From assembly GCF_002295065.1 (NCBI RefSeq), contig NZ_NSGG01000008.1:234185-298184 (forward strand): 64,000 bases of DNA, written 5' to 3'. The position numbers and the translations under genes are program-made. Source of the stretch: Mesorhizobium sp. WSM3859 (GTDB taxonomy: Bacteria; Pseudomonadota; Alphaproteobacteria; Rhizobiales; Rhizobiaceae). Of the stretch, positions 56,204 to 64,000 are shown in pieces (positions within the stretch are counted from its first letter, which is position 1; each line of letters opens with the position of its first letter). Below the pieces are notes generated by a model. It saw nothing but the letters and a program-made list of their open reading frames with translations, did no database searches and was not told the DNA's origin.

Positions 56204-58249
56204 ATGGAAGTCCTGCAATATCTCGACCCGATCAAATGGACGGCGATCGAGGTAGCCGTGCTGGTCATCGTGCTGGCGATCCTGTTCCGGTGGAGCGGCG
56301 TGGTCCGCTACATCCCAAACGACAGGCTCGGCATCCTGGAAAAACTATGGAGTTTTCGCGGCTCTGTCAGCAATGGCTTCATAGCGCTCAACCGCGAGGC
56401 AGGCTACCAGCCGGAAGTCGTGCGCGGCGGCCTGCACTTCTTCATGCCGTTCCAATATTCGATGCATCGCGCCAATCTCGTGACCATCCCGCAGGGTCAG
56501 ATCGGCTATGTCTTTGCCCGTGATGGCAAGCCGCTGCCTCCGACGCAGACACTTGCTTCCAACACCGACGCCGATGATTTCCAGGATGTGCGCGGCTTTC
56601 TCGAGAAAGGCGGACAGAAAGGACCGCAGCGCAAGATCTTGCGCGAAGGCACCTATGCCATCAATCTCGCACAATTCGTCGTGCTCACCGCTCAGTCGAC
56701 GTATGCCGTCAATCTGAGCTCGTCGGAACAAAGCCTTTTTTCCAACATGTCCAGCTTGATCTCGGACCGGGGCGGCTTTGAGCCGGTCGTCATCCACAAT
56801 GCCGAGGACATGATCGGCATCGTCACCATCCATGACGGTCCGGCCTTGCCGGACGGCGAGATCATCGCACCGACCGTCGCCAACGATCCGAGCGACCCGA
56901 ACTTCCACAACAATTTTCAGGACCCGGAAAAGTTTCTCAATGCCGGTGGCTACCGCGGCCGCCAGCTGCAGGTGCTGGCCGACGGCAGCTACTTCCTCAA
57001 TCGCATTTTCGCGACTGTTGAACTGGTCGAGAAGACGATCATCGACGTTGGCACGGTGGGTGTCGTCGTCTCCTATAACGGGCGCCACGGCACGGACATA
57101 TCCGGGCAGGCATACCGTCACGGCGAGTTGGTCGAAGTCGGCGCACGCGGTGTCTGGTCGACGCCGCTGCTGCCGGGCAAGTATGCGTTCAATACCTATG
57201 CCGGCAATATCGTCACCGTGCCGACCACCAACTTCGTGCTCAAGTGGACGAAGGAACAGTTTGGCGAACACCGGCTGGACGAGAATCTGTCCGAAGTGTC
57301 CTTGATCACCAAGGATGCGTTCGAGCCTGTGCTGCCGCTCTCCGTCGTCGTGCATATTGATTATATGAAGGCGCCGCTCGTGGTGCAGCGTTTCGGCGAC
57401 ATCAAGCGGCTGGTCGAACAAACGCTCGATCCGATGGTTTCCGCTTACTTCAAGAATATTGCCCAGACAAAGACGCTGATCCAGCTCTTGCAGGAGCGCA
57501 GCGATATCCAGCACAAGTCGGGCGAGGAGATGCGCGAGAAATTCAATTCCTACAGTCTCGAGCTGCAGGAGGTGTTGATCGGTACGCCCCGTGCCGCCGA
57601 TGGCCAGAACAGCATAGAGCAGATCCTGATCCAGCTGCGCGAGCGCCAGATTGCGGTCGAAAAGGTCGAGACCTACAAACTGCAGGAGAGGGCGGCTACG
57701 CAGGAACGCACGTTGCGTGAGAAGGAGGCGCTCGCCGAACAGCAAGCCAAGATCACGACGTCGGCACTTACCATCGAGATCAGTGAGAACGAGGGCAAGG
57801 CGCAACTCGCCCGCACCCGCCAGGAGGCGGAAACCATTCAGGTCACCGCCAAGGCAGAGGCAGAGAAGGTGCGCCTCTCCGGCCAAGGCGAGGCCGACAT
57901 GATCAAAGCTGTCGCGCTCGCCGATGCCGAACGTATCAAGGCGACCGGTTTTGCGGAGGCCGAGAAGGTGCGGGCCATCGGCCTGGCGGAGGCCGAGGCC
58001 ACCGAGAAGAAGGTCGCGGCCTTCGGCGGCCCGGACTATCAGCTCAACTCGCAGGTTCTCATGCGCTTTGCCGAGGCGATCGAGAATGGCAGGCTGCCGC
58101 TCGTGCCGCAGATCCAGATCGGCGCCAATGGCGGCGAGAAGGGAGCCGCCAACGGCCTTGTCGAGATGATGCTTTCGATGCTCGTCGCCGACCGGGTTGG
58201 ACGGCAGACCCTGCCGGATGCGATCCCGGAACCGGCTGAGGAGGAATGA
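56204..58249 (+). CDS. SPFH/flotillin-like membrane protein
   Basis: A 681-residue protein with one N-terminal membrane helix (about 14-30, IEVAVLVIVLAILF). An SPFH/Band-7 region begins RYIPNDRLGILEKLW and includes GQIGYVFARDG, TVGVVVSYNG, LLPGKYAFN and VVVHIDYMKAPLVVQRFG. A long Ala/Glu/Lys-rich coiled coil (about 480-610) with KAEAEKVRLSGQGEADMIKAVALADAERIKATG repeats is flotillin-like. Such proteins scaffold membrane microdomains. The central segment (about 110-270) is longer than in classical flotillins. No NfeD partner gene is adjacent. Confidence 0.88.
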   Translation: MEVLQYLDPIKWTAIEVAVLVIVLAILFRWSGVVRYIPNDRLGILEKLWSFRGSVSNGFIALNREAGYQPEVVRGGLHFFMPFQYSMHRANLVTIPQGQIGYVFARDGKPLPPTQTLASNTDADDFQDVRGFLEKGGQKGPQRKILREGTYAINLAQFVVLTAQSTYAVNLSSSEQSLFSNMSSLISDRGGFEPVVIHNAEDMIGIVTIHDGPALPDGEIIAPTVANDPSDPNFHNNFQDPEKFLNAGGYRGRQLQVLADGSYFLNRIFATVELVEKTIIDVGTVGVVVSYNGRHGTDISGQAYRHGELVEVGARGVWSTPLLPGKYAFNTYAGNIVTVPTTNFVLKWTKEQFGEHRLDENLSEVSLITKDAFEPVLPLSVVVHIDYMKAPLVVQRFGDIKRLVEQTLDPMVSAYFKNIAQTKTLIQLLQERSDIQHKSGEEMREKFNSYSLELQEVLIGTPRAADGQNSIEQILIQLRERQIAVEKVETYKLQERAATQERTLREKEALAEQQAKITTSALTIEISENEGKAQLARTRQEAETIQVTAKAEAEKVRLSGQGEADMIKAVALADAERIKATGFAEAEKVRAIGLAEAEATEKKVAAFGGPDYQLNSQVLMRFAEAIENGRLPLVPQIQIGANGGEKGAANGLVEMMLSMLVADRVGRQTLPDAIPEPAEEE

Positions 58250-58255
58250 TTGAGG

Positions 58256-58281
58256 ATGGGCCGGCTGGACCGGCCCATTTT
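58256..58281 (+). terminator. Terminator after the SPFH gene
   Basis: ATGGGCCGG, loop CTGGA, CCGGCCCAT then TTT form a perfect 9-bp stem, 6 bp after the SPFH stop and before the convergent adaptor gene. Confidence 0.75.
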
Positions 58282-58340
58282 GCGCTCGGTCGAAACCTGG
58301 CGCGGCGACGCGCTCATGCCGGCCGCCTCGTCCTATCCGC

Positions 58341-59867
58341 TCAATTCTCCCTGAAGGAGCGGGTAAGGGAAGCCTGCACGGGGGCCAGCATATAGTCGAG
58401 AAAAGTGTGTTCGCCGGTCAGGATCATCACTTCGGCGGGCATGCCGGGCGACAGCCGGACGTCGTGCAGCTCCGCGAGATCGGCCTTATCGACCTTCACC
58501 TTCGCGAGGAAATAGGGCTCGCCGGTTTTCTCATCCGTCAGCCGGTCGGCGGACACCGAGACGAGTAGGCCATGGATCTGCGGCAGATGCCGGCTCGGAT
58601 AAGCCGACAGCACGACGCGGGCGGGCATGTCCGGGTGGACCACGTCGATATCCGTAGGCCTGATGCGTGAATCGATGATCAGATTGGGCTCGTTCGGAAC
58701 GATATCGAGAAGCGCCTGGCCGCTGGCAATCACGCCCGACTCGGTCGTCACGCGCAGGTTCATCACCGTTCCGGCGATCGGCGCGAGGATGTCTGTCCTC
58801 GCCAGCACATCCTGCCGGGAAGGCAACTGGCTGCGCAATTCGGCGAGATCGTTGCGTACCTTGGCAAGATCCTCATTGGCGCTTTCGCTGTCCTGCTGGC
58901 GCAGGTTGAGGAGCTGGAACTCGGTCTCGCCGATTTGCTGGTCGTTGTGGGCTACCTGGGCTCGGTTCGTCGCCTGATTGGCGCGGATGTCGGCCTGGGC
59001 GCGCTGCAGCGCCAATATCCGTGGCAGGCGTTCCAGGCCCTTCTTGTACATCTCCTGCGCGGAGGCGATCTCCTGGTCGATCAGTCCGAGCTGCTCGGCC
59101 TCGGCTGCCATGACGTCCCGCGCCCCGGTGCTTTGCTCTTCTATCTGGGCGATGCGTTTGTTCAGGATCTGGGTGCGCCCCTGACGGGTTGCCAGGCGGC
59201 TGTCGAGCAGCGCCTGTTCCTCGACGACCACCTTTCGCGCGATTTCGCTGTCGATCGACGTCAACTCCTTGGGGAAGGTGATCCGGTCCTGACCGGCAAG
59301 CTCCGCAACCAGTCGCGCTTCGGTCGCCAGCAGGCGGATATAGTGCCCCCGCAACTCGTCGTAGCGGCCTTGGGCCTGGGTAGTATTCAAGCTGATGAGA
59401 ACCTGGCCGGCGCTGACTTTGTCGCCCTCTTTGACATGGATCGCCCCGATGATGCCGCCTTCCAGATGCTGGACGGTCTTGCGATAGCCCTCGGGGCTGA
59501 CGACGCCGTTGGCGACGACGGCGCTCGCCAGGAGAGCAACGCCGGACCATGCGGCGGTGCCGCCGACGAAAAGGATGGCCGAAGCGTAGCCGAGCATCCG
59601 CGCGGGCCGCGTCCGCTGCCCCAGACTGCGCCTGCTGGCGCGGTAGGCGCGTGACCGTCCCGGGAGCAGCGCTGCAATCAAGATCAGGAAGATGCCGCCG
59701 CTCGCCGCCAGCAACGCGGTGCGAGACTGTTGGTCGATCCCATTCAACCAAACCGATACCACCGCACTGAGATCGCTGGCGGAGGCGGTCAGCTTGTCGG
59801 TAAGTTCGTGCACGCTGTCCGTCAGCCGGCCCAGCATTGCCGAGAACTCAGCAAATCGATCGCTCAT
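58341..59867 (-). CDS. HlyD-family type I secretion membrane fusion (adaptor) protein
   Basis: A 508-residue periplasmic adaptor linking the ABC exporter to an outer-membrane channel. The HlyD signature is KTVQHLEGGIIGAIHVKEGDKVSAGQVLISL (about 130-160). Long alpha-helical hairpin segments (about 175-330) and the C-terminal beta domain GTVMNLRVTTESGVIASGQALLDIVP and KVKVDKADLAELHDVRLSPGMPAEVMILTGEHTFLDYMLAP follow. The N-terminus has two hydrophobic stretches (about 52-69 and 94-117) rather than the usual one, preceded by about 50 amphipathic residues. It is 3 bp downstream of the ABC gene. Confidence 0.93.
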   Translation of the reverse strand: MSDRFAEFSAMLGRLTDSVHELTDKLTASASDLSAVVSVWLNGIDQQSRTALLAASGGIFLILIAALLPGRSRAYRASRRSLGQRTRPARMLGYASAILFVGGTAAWSGVALLASAVVANGVVSPEGYRKTVQHLEGGIIGAIHVKEGDKVSAGQVLISLNTTQAQGRYDELRGHYIRLLATEARLVAELAGQDRITFPKELTSIDSEIARKVVVEEQALLDSRLATRQGRTQILNKRIAQIEEQSTGARDVMAAEAEQLGLIDQEIASAQEMYKKGLERLPRILALQRAQADIRANQATNRAQVAHNDQQIGETEFQLLNLRQQDSESANEDLAKVRNDLAELRSQLPSRQDVLARTDILAPIAGTVMNLRVTTESGVIASGQALLDIVPNEPNLIIDSRIRPTDIDVVHPDMPARVVLSAYPSRHLPQIHGLLVSVSADRLTDEKTGEPYFLAKVKVDKADLAELHDVRLSPGMPAEVMILTGEHTFLDYMLAPVQASLTRSFREN

Positions 59868-59870
59868 AGC

Positions 59871-61637
59871 TCACTCCGCTGCCTTCAGGTTCGCCGGCGC
59901 ATTGGCGGCGATCTTGCCCAGCATGGCCGCCGGCACCGGGATTCGCTTGGGCTGGCCTGCCAGCGCGCCGAGCACTTCGTCGTGCGTGCCGAACATCGAG
60001 ATGGATCCATCCCGCAGGGCAACGATGTGATCGGCCGTGCGTAAAAGATTGATCTGATGAGTGACGAGAATTACGGTGCGGCCTCGCTCCTTCAGCTGCT
60101 GAAGCACACTAAACAGCGCGGTCTCGCCTTCGCTGTCGAGCCCGGTATTCGGTTCGTCGAGAACGATCAGCGGGGGATCGCCGAACAGCGCCCGGGCCAG
60201 AGCAATTCGCTGGCGCTGGCCGCGCGAGATCCTAGCCCCATGCGGACCGACGTCGGTGCGGTAACCGTTCGGGAGCCGCAGGATCATCTCATGGATGCCT
60301 GCGAGTTGCGCCGCGGCAATGATCGCTTCGCTATCGACGTCACGCAGGCGGCCAATGTTCTCGGCGATCGTTCCGGGGAATAATTCAACCTGCTGCGGCA
60401 GATAGCCGATATTCGGGCCGAGTTGATCCGAAGGCCAGTTCCAGACTTCCGCGCCATCCAGCCTGACATGGCCAAGCGAAGGTCGCAGCGCGCCGACGAT
60501 AAGACGGCACAGCGTGGTCTTACCGGAGCCGGACGCACCGATCACGCCGCAGGTTTGCCCGGGCTCGACGCCGAAGCCTATCTTATTCAGTAGCGGCTGC
60601 GGCGTGCCCGGCGCGCAGTAATGCAGGTTTTCCAGCTTCAGCCGACCCAGCGGACGCGGCAAGGTAACGCCGGCATTTTGCGCCGACGCGGTTTCGGTGA
60701 AGAGCTTCATCAGGTTGCGGCGGGCGGCGCGTGCGCTGACCAGGCTGCGCCAGGCGCCGATCGAGCGCTCGATCGGCGCTAGCGCGCGGCTGAGCAGGAT
60801 GGAAGCCGCGATCATCGAGCCCGCCGTCAATTCGCGGCGCAGGACGAGATAGGCGCCGAGCCCAAGCACGGCCACCTGGAGAGCGAGGCGCAGTGAGCGC
60901 GACAGGCTGCCGATGATGGTGGTGCGCCGGAAAACTCGGCACTGGAGGTGCATCAACGACTGCTGGTTTTCTTCCCAGCGCCGCAATGCCGGCTCGGACA
61001 TGCCGAGCGAGCGCAATGTCTCGGCACCCTCGACATATTGACCGACCGCGACTTGGCTGCGGCGCAGCCCTGCCGCTGCCTCCTGTCCCTTGCGGCGGGT
61101 GAGGAAATCATTGGCGAGCGCGGCGCAGAACAACAGTGCCGCGCCGGCAAGGCCGACCACGCCCAACGCCGGATGCAACAGCCACATGAATGCCAGGAAG
61201 GCCGGCGTCCATGGCGCATCGAGAAAAGTCAGCATGCCGTCACCGGCAACGAAGCCGCGCAGATCCCCAAGATCCTTCGGGCCGGCCTCGATGCCGCTGC
61301 CGGCAAGGCGTGCCTCCATGGCTCGTTCGATCACCGGAACGCTGAGCTGATCGTCCAGCCATTGGCTGATATGGCCAAGCATCATGCGGCGGGCGTGTTC
61401 CAACATGCCGTAGACGGCGATGGCGCCGATCACGGCAAGGGTGAGCCACAACAGTGTGTCGATCGACCCGCTCGACAGCACCCGGTCGTAGATCTGCAGC
61501 ATGTAGACGGTGCTGGCGAGCAGCAGAAGATTGGCGAGTAGGCTGAAGAGGAGGAGGGCGGGTGCCTGATGGCGCGCCAAGCGCATCACCTCCTGGAAGT
61601 TCGGTCTTGGCTGCATCACGGATACCCCCGTTTCCAC
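59871..61637 (-). CDS. Type I secretion system permease/ATPase (PrtD-like)
   Basis: A 588-residue half-transporter. The membrane domain has six helices (about 25-300), and the nucleotide-binding domain follows. The Walker A motif is GASGSGKT (Lys373), the ABC signature ISRGQRQRIALARALFG, and Walker B PLIVLDEPNTGLD. It lacks an N-terminal C39-like domain, as in PrtD/AprD exporters of RTX-type proteins. It lies between the adaptor and the large repetitive secreted protein, its probable substrate. Confidence 0.95.
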   Translation of the reverse strand: METGVSVMQPRPNFQEVMRLARHQAPALLLFSLLANLLLLASTVYMLQIYDRVLSSGSIDTLLWLTLAVIGAIAVYGMLEHARRMMLGHISQWLDDQLSVPVIERAMEARLAGSGIEAGPKDLGDLRGFVAGDGMLTFLDAPWTPAFLAFMWLLHPALGVVGLAGAALLFCAALANDFLTRRKGQEAAAGLRRSQVAVGQYVEGAETLRSLGMSEPALRRWEENQQSLMHLQCRVFRRTTIIGSLSRSLRLALQVAVLGLGAYLVLRRELTAGSMIAASILLSRALAPIERSIGAWRSLVSARAARRNLMKLFTETASAQNAGVTLPRPLGRLKLENLHYCAPGTPQPLLNKIGFGVEPGQTCGVIGASGSGKTTLCRLIVGALRPSLGHVRLDGAEVWNWPSDQLGPNIGYLPQQVELFPGTIAENIGRLRDVDSEAIIAAAQLAGIHEMILRLPNGYRTDVGPHGARISRGQRQRIALARALFGDPPLIVLDEPNTGLDSEGETALFSVLQQLKERGRTVILVTHQINLLRTADHIVALRDGSISMFGTHDEVLGALAGQPKRIPVPAAMLGKIAANAPANLKAAE

Positions 61638-61688
61638 GCCTTGCTGTTGTCGGGCCGGACGCCAGAGGAGGCGTCCGGCCCAAGTCGG

Positions 61689-64000
61689 TCAGGCGATGAC
61701 GCCGTCCACGTGGTTGTCGTTGAAGATGCCCGTGCCATCGATGCCAATGGAGAAGCTGTCGTTTGCCGTGTCGCCGTCGGCATCGGCGATCTGCACGGTG
61801 AAGTCGAGCTTCTCGTCGGGCGCCGGCTGCGCCTGGCTGAGGCCGAAGCCGCCGATATCGAAGGTGTTGTTGTCGTTGCCCGAAATGCCGTCCGCGTTGC
61901 TGATGTTTTCGATCAGCACGCGGTCGTGGGTTCCGCTCGTCGTCCACGACACCTTGTCGCCGGTGCTCAGGCCGGTGATGATCAAGTTGCCGTTGGCGTC
62001 GATCGAGGCATCTGGAGTAAATTGCGTATTGCCTGTCTTGACGACGAAGTCGGTTAGCGAGAACGACGTGATGTTGACGTGTGTGTCGCCGGTGAGCCCG
62101 TCAACGAAATTCGCTCCCGGCTCCGCAGCGGTGCTGAAGGCCGTGATCTTGACGGTGACGGGTCCGACGCCCGGATTTGTCTGGTTGACGGTGAAGGAGG
62201 CCGAGGTTGTATTGAACACGTTCTGAAAGGCTATGTTCGCTTCGACATCGGCTTCGTTCTGGTCCAGATTCGGTACGAGGAAGTTCGTGTTTGCACCGGT
62301 GACGAAGGTGATGATCGCGCCCTCGGTGGGATTGATTGCGTTGCCGTTGACGCCGAACGAGGTGGTGCTGCCGGCTTGGCTGATGTTGAGCACATCCTTG
62401 GTCGTGATGTTTCCGCCCTGGGATTGGTTCAACGGGTCTTTCCCGATCACCACGATCTGGGTGGAGGTCGGATCGCCGAAGGTCATGAACAGGTTGCTGC
62501 CGGAGGGTGCCCCGGCGAAGCTGAAATTGAGCTCCGCAGGCGGCGGATTCTGGAGGACGTCGAAGGTGTAGTTGCCGCCCGATAGCGTCAGCCTGAAGAA
62601 GTCGATATCTCCGGCGGTGTGTGTGGAGCTGCCATCGACATCCTTGTAGTAGGTAGCGACAGTGTCGTTGCTGGTGAGGTCCCTGAGCAGGGTCAGCTGC
62701 GAGGACGTGCCGTCCAGTATCGTCAGGGTCGCCGGCGAGGCGGTGATGCTATAGGTTGCCGGATCATCCGCCCCGACCACTCCGCTGAGCGTCTTGGTCA
62801 CCGTGCTGCCATTGGCGAAGTCCACCAGACCATCGGCGATAAGTCCGATGGCCGGGCCGTCGTCCTGGAACTGCACGGCATCGCCGATGCCGGTCGAGCT
62901 GGTCGCGGTGTCGCCGTCGCCGTCGGTGACGGTAACCACCGCCAGCAAGGCGCTGTCGGTAATGTTGACCGACTCGTCGTAGCTGCCACCCGGGGTCGGA
63001 TGATGGATCGAGGCGTATTGCGCCACGCTGACGACGCCGCTGGTGCTGTTGATGGCGACGGCGAATGCCGCCGCGCCGGCGGCCGAGCCGATGCGGCCGA
63101 CCACCAGGTCGCCTTCCTTGAACAGGAAGATGCTGGTGCCGTTGGTGGTGTCGAGGCCGGAATCCACGCCAGCGGCCGACACCGCCAGCGAGAATGCGGT
63201 CGTGCCGCCCTCCTGGTCGGCGCCATAGGAGCTTCCGGTGGAACTCACCACCGCGTTCGGATCCTGCGCGTAGCCGGTCGGGCTCAGGTCGGTGCTGACA
63301 TTGGTGACGCCCGCGAACAGGCTGACGACGCCTGCCGCCGTGGTGTCGTCGGCATCGGCCTGGACGCCCGCGGTCTCGTCATGCGCCACCGTGGGAGCGC
63401 CCTGGACGATACCCGCCGTCGGGCCGTCGTCCTGGAACTGCACGGCATCGCCGATGCCGGTCGAGCTGGTCGCGGTGTCGCCGTCGCCGTCGGTGACGGT
63501 AACCACCGCCAGCAAGGTGCTGTCGGTAATGTTGACCGACTCGTCGTAGCTGCCACCCGGGGTCGGATGATGGATCGAGGCGTATTGCGCCACGCTGACG
63601 ACGCCGCTGGTGCTGTTGATGGCGACGGCGAATGCCGCCGCGCCGGCGGCCGAGCCGATGCGGCCGACCACCAGGTCGCCTTCCTTGAACAGGAAGATGC
63701 TGGTGCCGTTGGTGGTGTCGAGGCCGGAATCCACGCCAGCGGCCGACACCGCCAGCGAGAATGCGGTCGTGCCGCCCTCCTGGTCGGCGCCATAGGAGCT
63801 TCCGGTGGAACTCACCACCGCGTTCGGATCCTGCGCGTAGCCGGTCGGGCTCAGGTCGGTGCTGACATTGGTGACGCCCGCGAACAGGCTGACGACGCCT
63901 GCCGCCGTGGTGTCGTCGGCATCGGCCTGGACGCCCGCGGTCTCGTCATGCGCCACCGTGGGAGCGCCCTGGGCGATACCCGCCGTCGGGCCGTCGTCCT
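61689..64000 (-). CDS. Large repetitive type I-secreted protein (T1SS-143/DUF5801-like repeats), partial
   Basis: The C-terminal 770 or so residues of a giant exported protein; the N-terminus lies beyond the window edge and the frame is still open at 64000. It is built of DUF5801/T1SS-143-type repeats with VTVTDGDGDTATSSTGIGDAVQFQDDGP linkers. Two full 189-residue units and the start of a third are nearly identical. The last 375 residues are non-repetitive and end with an Asp/Gly/Asn-rich segment (VQIADADGDTANDSFSIGIDG). It is Ala/Gly/Thr/Asp-rich and nearly free of Cys, as expected for a Ca-binding biofilm adhesin. The adjacent ABC and adaptor genes support export. Confidence 0.88.
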   Translation of the reverse strand, partial: DDGPTAGIAQGAPTVAHDETAGVQADADDTTAAGVVSLFAGVTNVSTDLSPTGYAQDPNAVVSSTGSSYGADQEGGTTAFSLAVSAAGVDSGLDTTNGTSIFLFKEGDLVVGRIGSAAGAAAFAVAINSTSGVVSVAQYASIHHPTPGGSYDESVNITDSTLLAVVTVTDGDGDTATSSTGIGDAVQFQDDGPTAGIVQGAPTVAHDETAGVQADADDTTAAGVVSLFAGVTNVSTDLSPTGYAQDPNAVVSSTGSSYGADQEGGTTAFSLAVSAAGVDSGLDTTNGTSIFLFKEGDLVVGRIGSAAGAAAFAVAINSTSGVVSVAQYASIHHPTPGGSYDESVNITDSALLAVVTVTDGDGDTATSSTGIGDAVQFQDDGPAIGLIADGLVDFANGSTVTKTLSGVVGADDPATYSITASPATLTILDGTSSQLTLLRDLTSNDTVATYYKDVDGSSTHTAGDIDFFRLTLSGGNYTFDVLQNPPPAELNFSFAGAPSGSNLFMTFGDPTSTQIVVIGKDPLNQSQGGNITTKDVLNISQAGSTTSFGVNGNAINPTEGAIITFVTGANTNFLVPNLDQNEADVEANIAFQNVFNTTSASFTVNQTNPGVGPVTVKITAFSTAAEPGANFVDGLTGDTHVNITSFSLTDFVVKTGNTQFTPDASIDANGNLIITGLSTGDKVSWTTSGTHDRVLIENISNADGISGNDNNTFDIGGFGLSQAQPAPDEKLDFTVQIADADGDTANDSFSIGIDGTGIFNDNHVDGVIA
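62854..64000. repeat. 567-bp tandem repeats within the adhesin gene
   Basis: Unit A is 62854-63420 and unit B is 63421-63987; the third begins at 63988. Each starts GGGCCGTCGTCCTGGAACTG on the plus strand. By eye, A and B differ at only two positions: GCAAGGCGCTG versus GCAAGGTGCTG, and CCTGGACGAT versus CCTGGGCGAT. Both are missense changes (Ala/Thr and Val/Ala). Confidence 0.93.

Noticed and set aside
56345..57886. 513-codon minus-strand open frame opposite the SPFH gene
   Set aside because: Antisense shadow. The SPFH protein with its coiled coil is clearly the real product.

Overview
The window is a GC-rich alphaproteobacterial chromosome segment, most probably from Mesorhizobium or a close relative (Phyllobacteriaceae, Hyphomicrobiales). 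The evidence is the LpxI-type lipid A operon, an EipB-family envelope protein, DUF982/DUF1489/DUF4031 proteins, a GTTC-N7-GTTC SOS box before lexA, a GatA with rhizobial features, and several mosaic palindromic repeats of the kind scattered through rhizobial genomes. I saw no rRNA, tRNA, CRISPR array, prophage or insertion sequence. Nearly all DNA is coding. Most of it is conserved housekeeping, and the unusual features are local.

Region 1 (1-17.6 kb): gatA, a YdcF-type membrane protein, DUF599, sdaA, DUF1489, a membrane protein with a degenerate J-domain, a SPOR-tailed D,D-carboxypeptidase, a phasin behind a promoter with paired palindromic operators, clpS-clpA, an AzlC/AzlD exporter pair, a HIT protein, a FemAB/GNAT-like protein, a RIME-like element, ridA-glycerophosphodiesterase, eipB, DUF4031-LysE.

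Region 2 (17.7-33.9 kb): the classical translation/envelope cluster rpsB-tsf-pyrH-frr-uppS-cdsA-rseP-bamA-lpxD-fabZ-lpxA-lpxI-lpxB. A LysR / SnoaL-like / aldo-keto reductase cassette sits between tsf and pyrH. Together these genes make ribosomal factors, UMP-derived precursors, undecaprenyl and CDP-diacylglycerol lipids, lipid A and the outer-membrane protein assembly machine.

Region 3 (33.9-53 kb): gltA, gltX, comEC, lexA, then on the minus strand ppiD-trpD-trpC-moaC-moeA, followed by tpiA, secG, an L,D-transpeptidase and pyrG. A plus-strand kynurenine-pathway pair (kynU plus a formamidase-like hydrolase) lies between moeA and lexA. It is preceded by a tryptophan-rich small reading frame that may be a leader peptide.

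Region 4 (53-64 kb): accessory genes. These are DUF1697 (its C-terminus is encoded by a palindromic repeat), an NCS1 permease, DUF982, a flotillin-like SPFH protein, and a type I secretion locus (adaptor, ABC exporter, and a giant repetitive secreted protein cut by the window edge). The secreted protein contains near-identical 567-bp tandem repeats.

I found no clearly new multi-gene system. The best leads are the kynU leader candidate, the phasin operator pair, the J-protein without HPD, the recently duplicated adhesin repeats, and the unusual topology of the type I secretion adaptor.
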